This document shows, in pieces, positions 31,515 through 42,472 of a stretch of 64,000 bases of DNA (position 1 is the first letter of the stretch; every line of letters begins with the position of its first letter). A program made the translations under genes and the position numbers. The notes under the pieces were generated by a model. The model searched no databases, had not been told where the DNA came from, and saw nothing but the letters and a program-made list of their open reading frames with translations. This stretch comes from Torymus aiolomorphi (Eukaryota > Arthropoda > Insecta > Hymenoptera > Torymidae), in assembly GCA_036365515.1 (NCBI GenBank), contig CM070877.1, positions 84,108,522-84,172,521 of the forward strand, given 5' to 3'.

Positions 31515-32504
31515 ATAACTTTATTATTCTCAGATTATACGTCGCGCAACGTTTATTATGAAATACCGCACATTCCTCAATAAGTGTCATATTTTAACAA
31601 TCAGTTGTCAGCGACGGTGATGCTCATGATTTGTTAATTACTGTCATATTGTTGATTATTATGTTCTTTAACCTGAAATCATGACGGCGTTGCATCTGTT
31701 ATTTAAATGATTATCAGAACATCAATTGTACCCAAGATTTTAATATAATTTGGAGAATTGTTTATAATAATCGCAGCAATTGTTATTATTTTACCTTATT
31801 TATTATTTACTCTCATAATTCAGTTGAGTTTAATCTCATGTCGGTAATATGCACGAATGTGTAGTGTAAAAGGGTTCGAATAGTTTTCACTCATTGTAAA
31901 AGGGGCCTAAAGTTCGGGTCTATTTCGTTTTCATACTCCAAGGAACGCCAGTTCCTTTCATTGGCATGGTGTTGTGTCAGTTATGTGGATGCTGCCTAAA
32001 GGCCTCGACATCAGAAAAGGAACAAAGCCACAGATACACGAATAACATGGGTTACTATATCTATATATAGAGGAACAGTGAGGAACAAAGTCACTGTTCC
32101 TGGTGTGGCTGTGTTCCTTTCTCATGACGAGGCCTTAAAAGAAGGGAAGAAGAAGAAGAAGAAGAAGAAAGTTGTCATCAGCCATCTTAACTCAGCCATC
32201 GTGGCATCGTCATCCTGTTCAGTTGTCCTGTTTGCAGCCAGTGATTTGGAGATTTTTGATATTCGAAATTGAATTTTTTTTCTGAGTTATTTTCTAAACT
32301 ATTTATTAAATCTATTTTCTGAGTTTTTTCTGACTCAGTTTTTAAATGAGTTATTTTTTTTGTTTTCTTAAACTAAGTTTAAACTTGTTCAGGGCTCGTC
32401 ACAAATCGTTGTTAGTATGAATATTTCTGGTTTTATATTTCAATATATTTTATGTATTTTTTGAATATATTTTATTATTTTATGTATTTTTACGTTCCAT
32501 GTAC

Positions 32505-32508
<4 letters not shown>
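31515..32508. other. Non-coding flank with an inverted repeat
   Basis: 31515-31860 continues the AT-rich target DNA. Around 31990-32140 an imperfect inverted repeat pairs AAAGGCCTCGACATCAGAAAA with its complement near 32118-32140, around a GGAACAAAG / CTTTGTTCC core, followed by an (AGA)n stretch near 32143-32168. No gene seen. Confidence 0.5.

Positions 32509-32594
<86 letters not shown>
32509..32594. repeat. (TA)n microsatellite
   Basis: About 43 uninterrupted TA units. The Tyr/Ile-rich open frames on both strands are artefacts of it. Confidence 0.95.
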
Positions 32595-32597
<3 letters not shown>

Positions 32598-33549
32598 TGT
32601 GAAAAATATTACCCGACATTGTTTGCGTTCTAGTACATCGTTTACTTATTTTTTCTTTTCGTTTCGCCCTATTTTCCTCCCTCCTCACATTTCCTCCTTG
32701 CCACCCAAAGCTTCTTTACATTCTTTCCCTCAGACCACACTTTATATACCTGTGCATCCTTAGTTGTCTCTACCTCTATATTCTCTCCCATTTCCGCCTG
32801 TAGACATTCAGTCACTCCAATGGCCTTTACCCATTTCCTCCCTTTTCTGATCCTGAGCACCTTGTTACGGTGCCTTTCAATTACATCCCTGCCTCCTCTC
32901 TATTTCTCTACTTCTAATCTGACTGATGCTGGGGCTTTGTACAATTTTTTACGGTTTGCTACATTTTTGTGCATTTCTTTTTTTTATTCGAGTTAGTTTC
33001 AGTTTATTAAATTAAAACTTGGTTGACTATTCTAACTGTAAAATTAAATATTTTATAAAATTTAAGTTTTATTATTTATTAAATTGGGCAACACTGAAAG
33101 TTATCATAAGATCTTCTGAGCATGTATAAGGCTCTTGTAGTTTAAGAATATTTAACATTTAGTCAGTTACTCTTGTTAGTGCTGGTTCTATCAAGGTAGT
33201 TATCTAAGATATTAAAAAGTGGGTTTCGAAAGTAACAAAATTCTAGCATGTTCTTTAAAATCTAAATAATTTTTCTTTATTTTTTAAAATAGAGGTGGTC
33301 GACCTATTTTACAAGAAAAAAATTTTTGAAAATGGTTACTTTTACATTGAGAGTAAATGGCGCCATATAACCCATTATACCAGGAAGTAATAGTATTACT
33401 CGATAAAAAAGTCGGTTTATAAAAAGAAAAACAGCGTGCGAAAGATGAAATTCAGCTCTTTATTTCAAGTTTATCAAATATGTATCAAGCCTACCTTTTT
33501 AAAAAGATATGAATGATTATAAACACAAATAGCAGACGACATGCTTGAG
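32595..33549. other. Non-coding, nothing firmly recognised
   Basis: 32620-32930 is C/T-rich on this strand. The minus-strand frame at 32669-32860 has charged sequence (EMGENIEVETTKDAQVYKVW) that looks like a decayed element ORF but cannot be assigned. 32940-33549 is AT-rich without features. Confidence 0.4.
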
Positions 33550-34114
33550 CCCTACCAAAAAAAATCAGCTGATAAATCAGATGATTTGTCAGATGATTTA
33601 TCAGCTGATTTCTCATCTCAAAGTCACCTGAGATTCTACCCGGATGCTGCCAAAAGCTTACGTAAATTAAAGATCCGCTTCTTCAGTATTGGAAATCGCC
33701 TTTTAGGATGTTTTACTCCCCAAATGAGTTCAAAAATGCAGGTTAGGAAGCATTTTGCACATTTTTTCTATTTAAAAAAATTTTGTACATGAGATATCAG
33801 CTGACAAATCAGGTGACTTTGTCGGTCAGATCTCAGGTAATTTTTCACCTGGCTTATCAGCTGATTTGTCAGCTGATATCTCATGTACAAAATTTTTAAA
33901 TACAGAGAAAATGTGCAAAATGCTTCCAAATGTGCATTTTTGAACTCATATGGGGGGTAAAACATCCTAAAAGGCAATTTCCAATACTGAAAAAGCGGAT
34001 GTTTAATTTACGTACGCTTTTGGCAGCATCCGGATAGAATCTCAGGTGACTTTTTGAGATGATAAATCATCTGACAAAACATCTGATTTATTAGCTGATT
34101 TTTTTTTGGTAGGG
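33550..34114. mobile_element. 565-bp palindromic (foldback) element
   Basis: Starts CCCTACCAAAAAAAATCAGC and ends with the reverse complement, finishing GGTAGGG. Nearly the whole element folds back on itself, with arms of about 260 bp and a short centre. It is rich in ATCAGCTGAT palindromes and GATGATTTGTCAG words. Flanks TGCTTGAG and TGCGAGAG agree at 6 of 8 positions, weakly suggesting a decayed 8-bp duplication. Non-coding. Confidence 0.75.
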
Positions 34115-34561
34115 TGCGAGAGAGACAGAACGTAGCGTATGGCATAGTTTGTTCTCTCGCTGAGTGCACAAACTATAACGTGTTCGACAACTACCTTAAT
34201 GCAAAGTATTTATTCTTAGGCATTAACTGCGTTTTAAATAAATTGTGACTTGTCAAACCTTATTTAGTATTTAATGATATTTGCTATTTTACTTGCTTAT
34301 AATGGCTATAGTGAATTGCTTAAGGGAGTCAGATATGGCCATTTCAAAATTATGGGTTTGAAGTTTGCAAAGTTGCGCTCCAACGAAAATTTGATTTTCG
34401 AAAAACCACTTTTTTCCACATGCATGACATAATATACTACAAACAATGGAAGAAAGCATCAAAATTGATTAAAATAAATCAATTCCAAACCACCCCCCAC
34501 GCCAAACACGGAATTCGTAAGATGACTTAAGAGAAAAAAATTATCTCATTGAGGGGTTTGG

Positions 34562-37500
34562 TATTTCCAAACTTTTTATTCCCGGAATTATTTTCTGAGG
34601 ATGACTAACACCCGAAAAAAAATTAGGAACGAAATCGACTCCCCGGAACACCCCGAAAATCTGATTATATAGGGGTAGTAACGTAAAAAAATTCTCTTAC
34701 CGCGACTTTTGGTATTTCCAAACATTTTATTCCTGGAATTATTTTCTGAGGATACAAAATACCCGAAAAAAAATTAGGAACGAAATCGACTCCCCGGAAC
34801 ACCCCCAAAAAGCTGATTATATAGGAGTAGTTACGGAAAAAAATTCTCTTACCACGGCTTTTTGTATTTCCAAACTTTTCATTGCTGGAACTATTTTCTG
34901 AGGATACAAAATACCCGAAAAAAATTAGGAACGAAATCGATTCCCCGGAACACCACCAAAAATCTGATTATATAGGGGTAGTAACGTAAAAAAATTCTCT
35001 TACCGCGACTTATGGTATTTCCAAACTTTTTATTCCTGGAATAATTTCTGAGGATACAAAATACCCGCAAAAAAATTAGGAACGAAATCGACTCCCCGGA
35101 ACACCCCCAAAAAGCTGATTATATAGGAGTAGTTACGGAAAAAAATTCTCTTACCACGGCTTTTTGTATTTCCAAACTTTTTATTGCTGGAACTATTTTC
35201 TGAGGATACAAAATACCCGAAAAAAATTAGGAACGAAATCGATTCCCCGGAACACCACCAAATAGCTGATTATATAGGGGTAGTAACAGAAAAAAATTCT
35301 CTTACCGCGGCTTTTGGTATTTCCAAACTTTTTATGGCTGGAATTATTTTCTCAAGATACAAAATACACGAAAAAAAATTAGGAACGAAATCGATTCCTC
35401 GGAACACCCCCAAAAAGCTGATTATATAGGGGTAGTAACGGAAGAAAAAAATTCTCTTACCGCGGCTTTGGTATTTCCAAACTTTTTATTGCTGGAATTA
35501 TTTTCTGAGGAAACAAAATACCCGAAAAAAAATTAGGAACGAAATCGATTCCCAGGAACACCCCCCAAAAAGCTGATTATATCGGGGTAATAACGAAAAA
35601 AATTCTCTTGTCGCGGCTTTTGGTATTTCCAAACTTTTTATTGCTGGAACTATTTTCTGAGGATACAAAATACCCGAAAAAAATTAGGAACGAAATCGAC
35701 TCCCCGGAACACCCACAAAAATCTGATTATATAGGGGTAGTAACGTAAAAAAATTCTCTTACCGCGACTTATGGTATTTCCAAACGTTTTATTCCTGGAA
35801 TTATTTTCTGAGGATACAAAATACCCGCAAAAAAATTAGGAACGAAATTGACTCCACGGAACACCCCCAAAAAGCTGATTATATAGGAGTAGTTACGGAA
35901 AAAAATTCTCTTACCACGGCTTTTTGTATTTCCAAACTTTTTATTGCTGGAACTATTTTCTGAGGATACAAAATACCCGAAAAAAATTAGGAACGAAATC
36001 GATTCCCCGGAACACCACCAAATAGCTGATTATATAGGGGTAGTAACGGAAAAAAATTCTCTTACCGCGGCTTTTGGTATTTCCAAACTTTTTATTGCTG
36101 AAACTATTTTCTGAGGATACAAAATACCCGAAAAAAATTAGGAACGAAATCGATTCCCCGGAACACCACCAAATAGCTGATTATATAGGGGTAGTAACAG
36201 AAAAAAATTCTCTTACCGCGGCTTTTGGTATTTCCAAACTTTTTATGGCTGGAATTATTTTCTCAGGATACAAAATACACGAAAAAAAATTAGGAACGAA
36301 ATCGATTCCTCGGAACACCCCCAAAAAGCTGATTATATAGGGGTAGTAACGGAAGAAAAAAATTCTCTTACCGCGGCTTTGGTATTTCCAAACTTTTTAT
36401 TGCTGGAATTATTTTCTGAGGAAACAAAATACCCGAAAAAAAATTAGGAACGAAATCGATTCCCAGGAACACCCCCCAAAAAGCTGATTATATCGGGGTA
36501 ATAACGAAAAAAATTCTCTTGTCGCGGCTTTTGGTATTTCCAAACTTTTTATTGCTGGAACTATTTTCTGAGGATACAAAATACCCGAAAAAAATTAGGA
36601 ACGAAATCGACTCCCCGGAACACCCACAAAAATCTGATTATATAGGGGTAGTAACGTAAAAAAATTCTCTTACCGCGACTTATGGTATTTCCAAACGTTT
36701 TATTCCTGGAATTATTTTCTGAGGATACAAAATACCCGCAAAAAAATTAGGAACGAAATTGACTCCACGGAACACCCCCAAAAAGCTGATTATATAGGAG
36801 TAGTTACGGAAAAAAATTCTCTTACCACGGCTTTTTGTATTTCCAAACTTTTTATTGCTGGAACTATTTTCTGAGGATACAAAATACCCGAAAAAAATTA
36901 GGAACGAAATCGATTCCCCGGAACACCACCAAATAGCTGATTATATAGGGGTAGTAACGGAAAAAAATTCTCTTACCGCGGCTTTTGGTATTTCCAAACT
37001 TTTTATGGCTGGATTTATTTTCTGAGGATACAAAATACACGAAAAAAAATTAGGAACGAAATCGATTCCCAGGAACACCCCCCAAAAAGCTGATTATATA
37101 GGGGTAATAACGAAAAAAAATTCTCTTGTCGCGGCTTTTGGTATTTCCAACCTTTTTATTGCTGGAATTATTTTCTGAGGATACAAAATAACCGAAAATA
37201 ATTAGGAATGAAATCGATTCCTCGGAACACCCCAAAAAGCTGATTATATGGGGTAGTCAAGGATAAAAATTCTCTTACAACGGCTTTTGGTATTTCCAAA
37301 CATTTATTGCTGGAATTATTTTCTGAGGATACAAAATACCCGAAAAAATATTAGGAACGAAATCGACTGCCCGGAACACCCCCAAAAAGCTGATTATATA
37401 GGGGTAGTAACGAAAAAAAATTCTCTTACCGCGGCTTTTTGTATTTCCAAACATTTATTGCTAAAATTATTTTCTGAGGATACAAAATACCCGAAAAAAA

Positions 37501-39472
37501 ATTAGGAACGAAATCGATTCCTCGGAACACCTCCAAAAAGCTGATTATATAGGAGTAGTAACGGAAAAAAAATTCTCTTACCGCGGCTTTTGGTACTTCC
37601 AAACCTTTTATTGCTGGAATTATTTTCTGAGGATACAAAATAGGCGAAAAAAAATTAGAAACGAAATTGATTACCAGCAACACCGCCAAAAAGCTGATTA
37701 TATAGGGGTAGTAACGGAAAAAAAAATCTCTTACCGCGGCTTTTTGTATTTCCAAACTTTTTATTGCTGGAATTACTTTCTGAGGATACAAAATACCCGA
37801 AAAAAATTAGGAACGAAATCGATTCCCCGGAACACCTCCACATAGCTGATTATATAGGGGTAGTAACGGAAAAAAATCTCTTACCACGGCTTTTGGTATT
37901 TCCAAACTTTTTATTGTTGGAATTATTTTCTGAGGATACAAAATACCCGAAAAAACATCCCAAAAAGCTGATAATATAGGGCTAGTAACGGAAAAACAAT
38001 TCTCTTACCGCGGCTTTTGGTATTTCCAAACTTTTTATTGCTGGAATTATTTTCTGAGGATACAAAATACCCGAAAAAATATTAGAAACGGGATCGATTC
38101 TCCGGAACACCCTTAAAAAGCTGATTATATAGGGGTAGTAACGGAAAAAAATTCTCTTACCGCGGTTTTTGTTATTTCCAAACTTTTTAGTGTTGGAATT
38201 ATTTTCTGAGGATACAAAATACTCGAAAAAAACACCCCCAAAAAGCTGATAATATAGGGCTAGTAATGGAAAAACAATTCTCATACCGCGGCTTTTGGTA
38301 TTTCCAAACTTTTTATTGCTGGAATTATTTTCTGAGGATACAAAATACCCGAAAAAAAATTAGGTACGAAATCGATTCCTCGGAACACCCCCAAAGAGCT
38401 GATTATATAGGGGTAGTAACGGAAAAAAAAATTCTCTTACCGCGGCTTTGATATTTGAAAACTTTTTATTGCTGGAATTATTTTCTGAGGATACAAAATA
38501 CCAGAAAAAAAATTAGAAATGAAATCGCTTCCCCGGAACACCTCCAAATAGCTGATTATATAAGAGTAGTTACGGAAAAAAATTCTCTTATCGCGGCTTT
38601 TTGTATTTCCAAACTTTTTATTGCTGGAATTATTTTCTGAGGATACAAAATACCCGAAAAAGATTAGGAACGAAATCGATTCCCCGGAACACCCCTACAT
38701 AGCTGATTATATAGGGGTAGTAACGGAAAAAAAATTCTCTTACCGCGGCTTTTGGTATTTCCAAACTTTTTATTGCTGGAATTATTTTCTGAGGATACAA
38801 AATAGACGAAAAAAATTAGGAACGAAATCGATTCCCCGGAACACCACCAAATAGCTGATTATATAGGGGTAGTAACGGAAAAAAATTCTCTTACCGCGGC
38901 TTTTGGTATTTCCAAACTTTTTATGGCTGGAATTATATTCTGAGGATACAAAATACACGAAAAAAAATTAGGAACGAAATCGATTCCTCGGAACACCCCC
39001 AAAAAGCTGATTATATAGGGGTAGTAACGGAAGAAAAAAATTCTCTTACCGCGGCTTTTGGTATTTCAAAACTATTTATTGCTGGAATTATTTTCTGAGG
39101 ATAGAAAATACCCGAAAAAAAATTAGGAACGAAAGTGATTACCCGCAACACCCCCAAAAAGCTGATTATATAGGAGTAGTAACGGAAAAAAAATTCTCTT
39201 ACCGCGGCTTTTTGTACTGCCAAACTTTTTATTGCTGGAATTATTTTCTGAGGATACAAAATACCCGAAAAAAAATTAGAAACAAAACCGATTACCCGGA
39301 ACACACCCAAAAAGCTAATTAGATAGGGGTAGTAACGAAAAAAAATTCTCTTACCGCGGCTTTTTGTATTTCCAAACATTTATTGCTGGAATTATTTTCT
39401 GAGGATACAAAATACCCGAAAAAAAATTAGGACCGAAATCGATTCCTCGGAACACCTCCAAAAAGCTGATTA
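34562..39472 (+). repeat. ~151-bp satellite array, first part (~32 units)
   Basis: Each unit contains CTGATTATATAGGGGTAGTA, TCTCTTACCGCGGC, GGTATTTCCAAAC, TTTCTGAGGATACAAAATAC and GAACGAAATCGATT. Successive CTGATTATAT motifs at 34661, 34813 and 34964 give periods of 151-152. Some units lack ~30-40 bp. Open frames spanning two or three units in several frames are side effects of the period. Confidence 0.92.
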
Positions 39473-40226
39473 TACAGCGTGTCCAAAAAGTCTGGAAATA
39501 CCCAAATAATTTCTCAGCTGAATTACTATTGGAAAATGTTAAGGTCGCCTTTGTAGTAATTTTTTACGAGGAATCCAATGGTGGCCTTGGATTCGACCTT
39601 GGACCTCATTTTTGAGGTTATTTCAAGGTCAACCTCATTTTTTTAAATGGTAACCCCTATTTTTTATAGCGGAATCTGAAAGAGCGGAAAATTTTACGTC
39701 CGGATATGTATTAAGGTATGAGGTTGAGGTTACCCCCAGAGGTCAAAAATGAGGTCAAAGTATGATTTCTTAAAAATTTCGCGAGTCCAGTGGTAAAGCA
39801 AAACAAACAAAGGTAAGGTTTGGTAAGTTCGAACGAAGACTTGAAGGTGACCTCTGATTCGACCTTGAACCTCATTTTGAGCCTCATTTTTGAGGTTATT
39901 TCGAGGTCAACCTCATTTTTTTAAATGGTAACCCCTATTTTTTTAGCGGAATCGGAAAGAGTGTGAAACTTTACGTCCAAACATGTATTCAGAACATAGT
40001 TCAAGAAGGACCTTGACGTTCATTTGAAGGTCATTTAAACTTAATGACGGTCTGATCTTGTGTAAACTTTTTATCACACTGAGCGAGGTTAATTCTTTAG
40101 TAGTTTTCAACGAGAAATCTAATGGTGACCTTGACATTGTCCTTAAAAGTCATGTCAAGTTCAATTTTTTTACATTTAGCGTTACCCAGGAACAACGACG
40201 TGGACGTAGTAAAATCTGTTCCCTTT

Positions 40227-40423
40227 GGGGTGCTTGATTTACGTGAGTCCCCTTGCCTCTCACGATGGGGTGCTTGATTTACGTGAGTCCCCTTGCCTCT
40301 CACGATGGGGCGCTTGATTTACGTGAGTCCTCTTGCCTCTCACGATGGGGTGCTTGATTTACGTGAGTCCCCTTGCCTCTCACGATGGGGCGCTTGATTT
40401 ACGTGAGTCCCCTTGCCTCTCAC
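40227..40423 (+). repeat. 40-bp minisatellite, ~5 units
   Basis: Unit GGGGTGCTTGATTTACGTGA followed by GTCCCCTTGCCTCTCACGAT, repeated almost exactly, with T/C variation after GGGG. It is absent from the matching right arm, so it arose or entered after the arms formed. Confidence 0.93.
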
Positions 40424-40451
40424 ATTTGATTTTTTTAAACAGTATAACATC

Positions 40452-41527
40452 TTAATTCAAGTGCTCGAACTGTTCTCCATTCATTTCTTGACAGTAACCT
40501 AATCGATGATAGAAAGCACCAACAGCATTTTCAATCATTTCAGTAGGAATGAGAGCTGATTCATCAATGATCCTTTCACGTAATTCATCTAAGTTTAAGG
40601 GTTTTGTTTTGAATACACGATCCTTCAGATAACCCCAATAGAAATAATCTAGAGGCGTTAAATCGGGGGACCTAACTGGCCATTCAATTGCACCTCTTCG
40701 TCCTATCCATCGATTAATGAATACTGTATCTAAGTATGTGCGAACGTTCGTGCATAATGAGCTGCTGCACCGTCCTGTTGATACCATGTGTTATTAAAGT
40801 CCTCTCCAGCTATTTCTCTTATAGCAGGAACAATTTGATTCCGCAACATAGTTTCATACTTTTCTGCATTTAAATTGCCATCAATAAAAAATGGTCCTAT
40901 AATCCTATTATTTAATATTCCAGCCCAGACATTTAATTTTTGTGGATATTGTGACTTGGCTTCTCTTGCCCAATGAGGGTTTTCAACTGCCCAATATCTA
41001 CAGTTATGCCTATTTACGCTTGAGTCAAGTTGAAATGTAGCTTCATCTGAGAAGACTATATTTGATGGAAAATTTGGATTTTGTACGATGCGTGCCATCA
41101 TATCATCACAGAATTCAACGCGACGATCGAAATCATCTTCATTTAACTTGTGTATTAGCGTTACTTTAAATGGATGGAACTTCTCTCTCTTTAGTATGTT
41201 ATGAATAGATGATTTACTTATTTCGTGCACTTGAGCAGCTCTACGAACGGAAGTATGCGGATCTTCGGTGAATGTTAACACAACATCTAAAGATTTCTCT
41301 TCGTTACCTGCTGACATTGGTCTGCCTGATCGAGGTAAATTGCTGATAGTGCCGGTATTTTCAAACCTTCTAACAGGTTTTTGAACTGTTGAAAATGATA
41401 GTGGAGTTCCACCAACCCTAAATGAAGCATTAAAAATATCTCTTACGGCCCTATAAGATCGCTGCATGTGTCCCCAACCTCTCATCATGAGAATCGTTAT
41501 TCTTTCTCTATCAGAGAGTTTGTTCAT
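40452..41527 (-). pseudogene. Mariner-like transposase, one frameshift
   Basis: Begins MNKLSDRERITILMMRGWGH at 41527. The N-terminal helix-turn-helix region (SYRAVRDIFNASF, TVQKPVRRFENTGTI, SGRPMS; second HTH RRAAQVHEISKSSIHNIL) should bind the inverted repeats. The catalytic domain shows IVFSDEATFQLD (first Asp), WYQQDGAAAHYA (second Asp) and, in a second frame, RSPDLTPLDYFYWGYLKDRV (third Asp). The frame changes near 40760-40790, between the second and third Asp, so this copy cannot make a full enzyme. It ends QFEHLN, inside the inward extension of the inverted repeat. Confidence 0.9.
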
Positions 41528-41734
41528 TTTTATTACTCTTCGTAGTAGACCTTATCCAAAAATACTTTTTGAGTTGAAAATAAAAAGAACTTTTAATTTT
41601 CAAAAAATATGTTTGAAAGATGACCAACCCTTTTCTGTGGTGGTTATGGAATGAATAATAGTTTATTGTCACTCTATCCATACGAAAAATAACAAGTAAC
41701 AATGTTCAATATTTAAACGCTTCAAAAAATTTTA

Positions 41735-41870
41735 CAATGAATCAGCTCTCATTCCTACTGAAATGATCAAAAATACTGTTGGTGTTTTCGATCATCGATT
41801 AGGTTACTATCAAAAAGTGGATGGAAAATAATTCGAGCACTTGAAATAAGATGTCAGACTGTTTAAAAAA
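41735..41870 (+). pseudogene. Inverted duplicate of the transposase 3' end
   Basis: On the plus strand this reads like the C-terminus of the neighbouring transposase (ESALIPTEMI, then HRLGYYQ). It is the right-arm partner of 40440-40575. The inverted repeat therefore extends into coding sequence, and this side is diverged. Confidence 0.75.
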
Positions 41871-42472
41871 ATTAAAAAGTTTACACAAGATCAGACCGTC
41901 ATTAAGTTTAAATGACCTTCAAATGAACGTCAAGGTCCTTCTTGAACTATGTTCTGAGTACATGTTTGGACGTAAAGTTTCACACTCTTTCCGATTCCGC
42001 TAAAAAAATAGGGGTTACCATTTAAAAAAATGAGGTTGACCTCGAAATAACCTCAAAAATGAGGCTCAAAATGAGGTTCAAGGTCGAATCAGAGGTCACC
42101 TTCAAGTCTTCGTCCGAACTTACCAAACCTTACCTTTGTTTGTTTTGTTTTGCCACTGAACTCGCGAAATTTTTAAGAAATCATACTTTGACCTCAATTT
42201 GACCTCTGGGGGCAACCTCAACCTCATACCTTAATACATATCCGGACGTAAAATTTTCCGCTCTTTCAGATTCCGCTATAAAAAATAGGGGTTAACATTT
42301 AAAAAAATGAGGTTGACCTTGAAATAACCTCAAAAATGAGGTCCAAGGTCGAATCCAAGGTCACCATTGGATTCCTCGTAAAAAATTACTACAAAGGCGA
42401 CCTTAACATTTTCCAATAGTAATTCAGCTGAGAAATTATTTGGGTGTTTCCAGACTTTTTGGACACGCTGTA

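Larger units (their letters stand above)
39475..42470 (-). mobile_element. Mariner-like (IS630-Tc1-mariner) element with long inverted repeats
   Basis: Ends CAGCGTGTCCAAAAAGTCTG and CAGACTTTTTGGACACGCTG are perfect inverse matches. TA flanks both ends inside a satellite CTGATTATATAGG motif, confirming a TA duplication. The arms match over about 600 bp (39475-40075 and 41868-42470) with recurring TGAGGTC/GACCTCA words. Similarity continues inward into the transposase 3' end. A 40-bp minisatellite lies only in the left arm. Confidence 0.92.

Noticed and set aside
32440..32763. Tyr/Ile-rich frames on both strands
   Set aside because: Products of the (TA)n microsatellite.
34345..39472. CRISPR-like array
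   Set aside because: Whole ~151-bp units are repeated with no unique spacers, in a eukaryotic transposon context.
40227..40423. CRISPR-like 40-bp repeats
   Set aside because: Units are contiguous with no spacers; it is an ordinary minisatellite.
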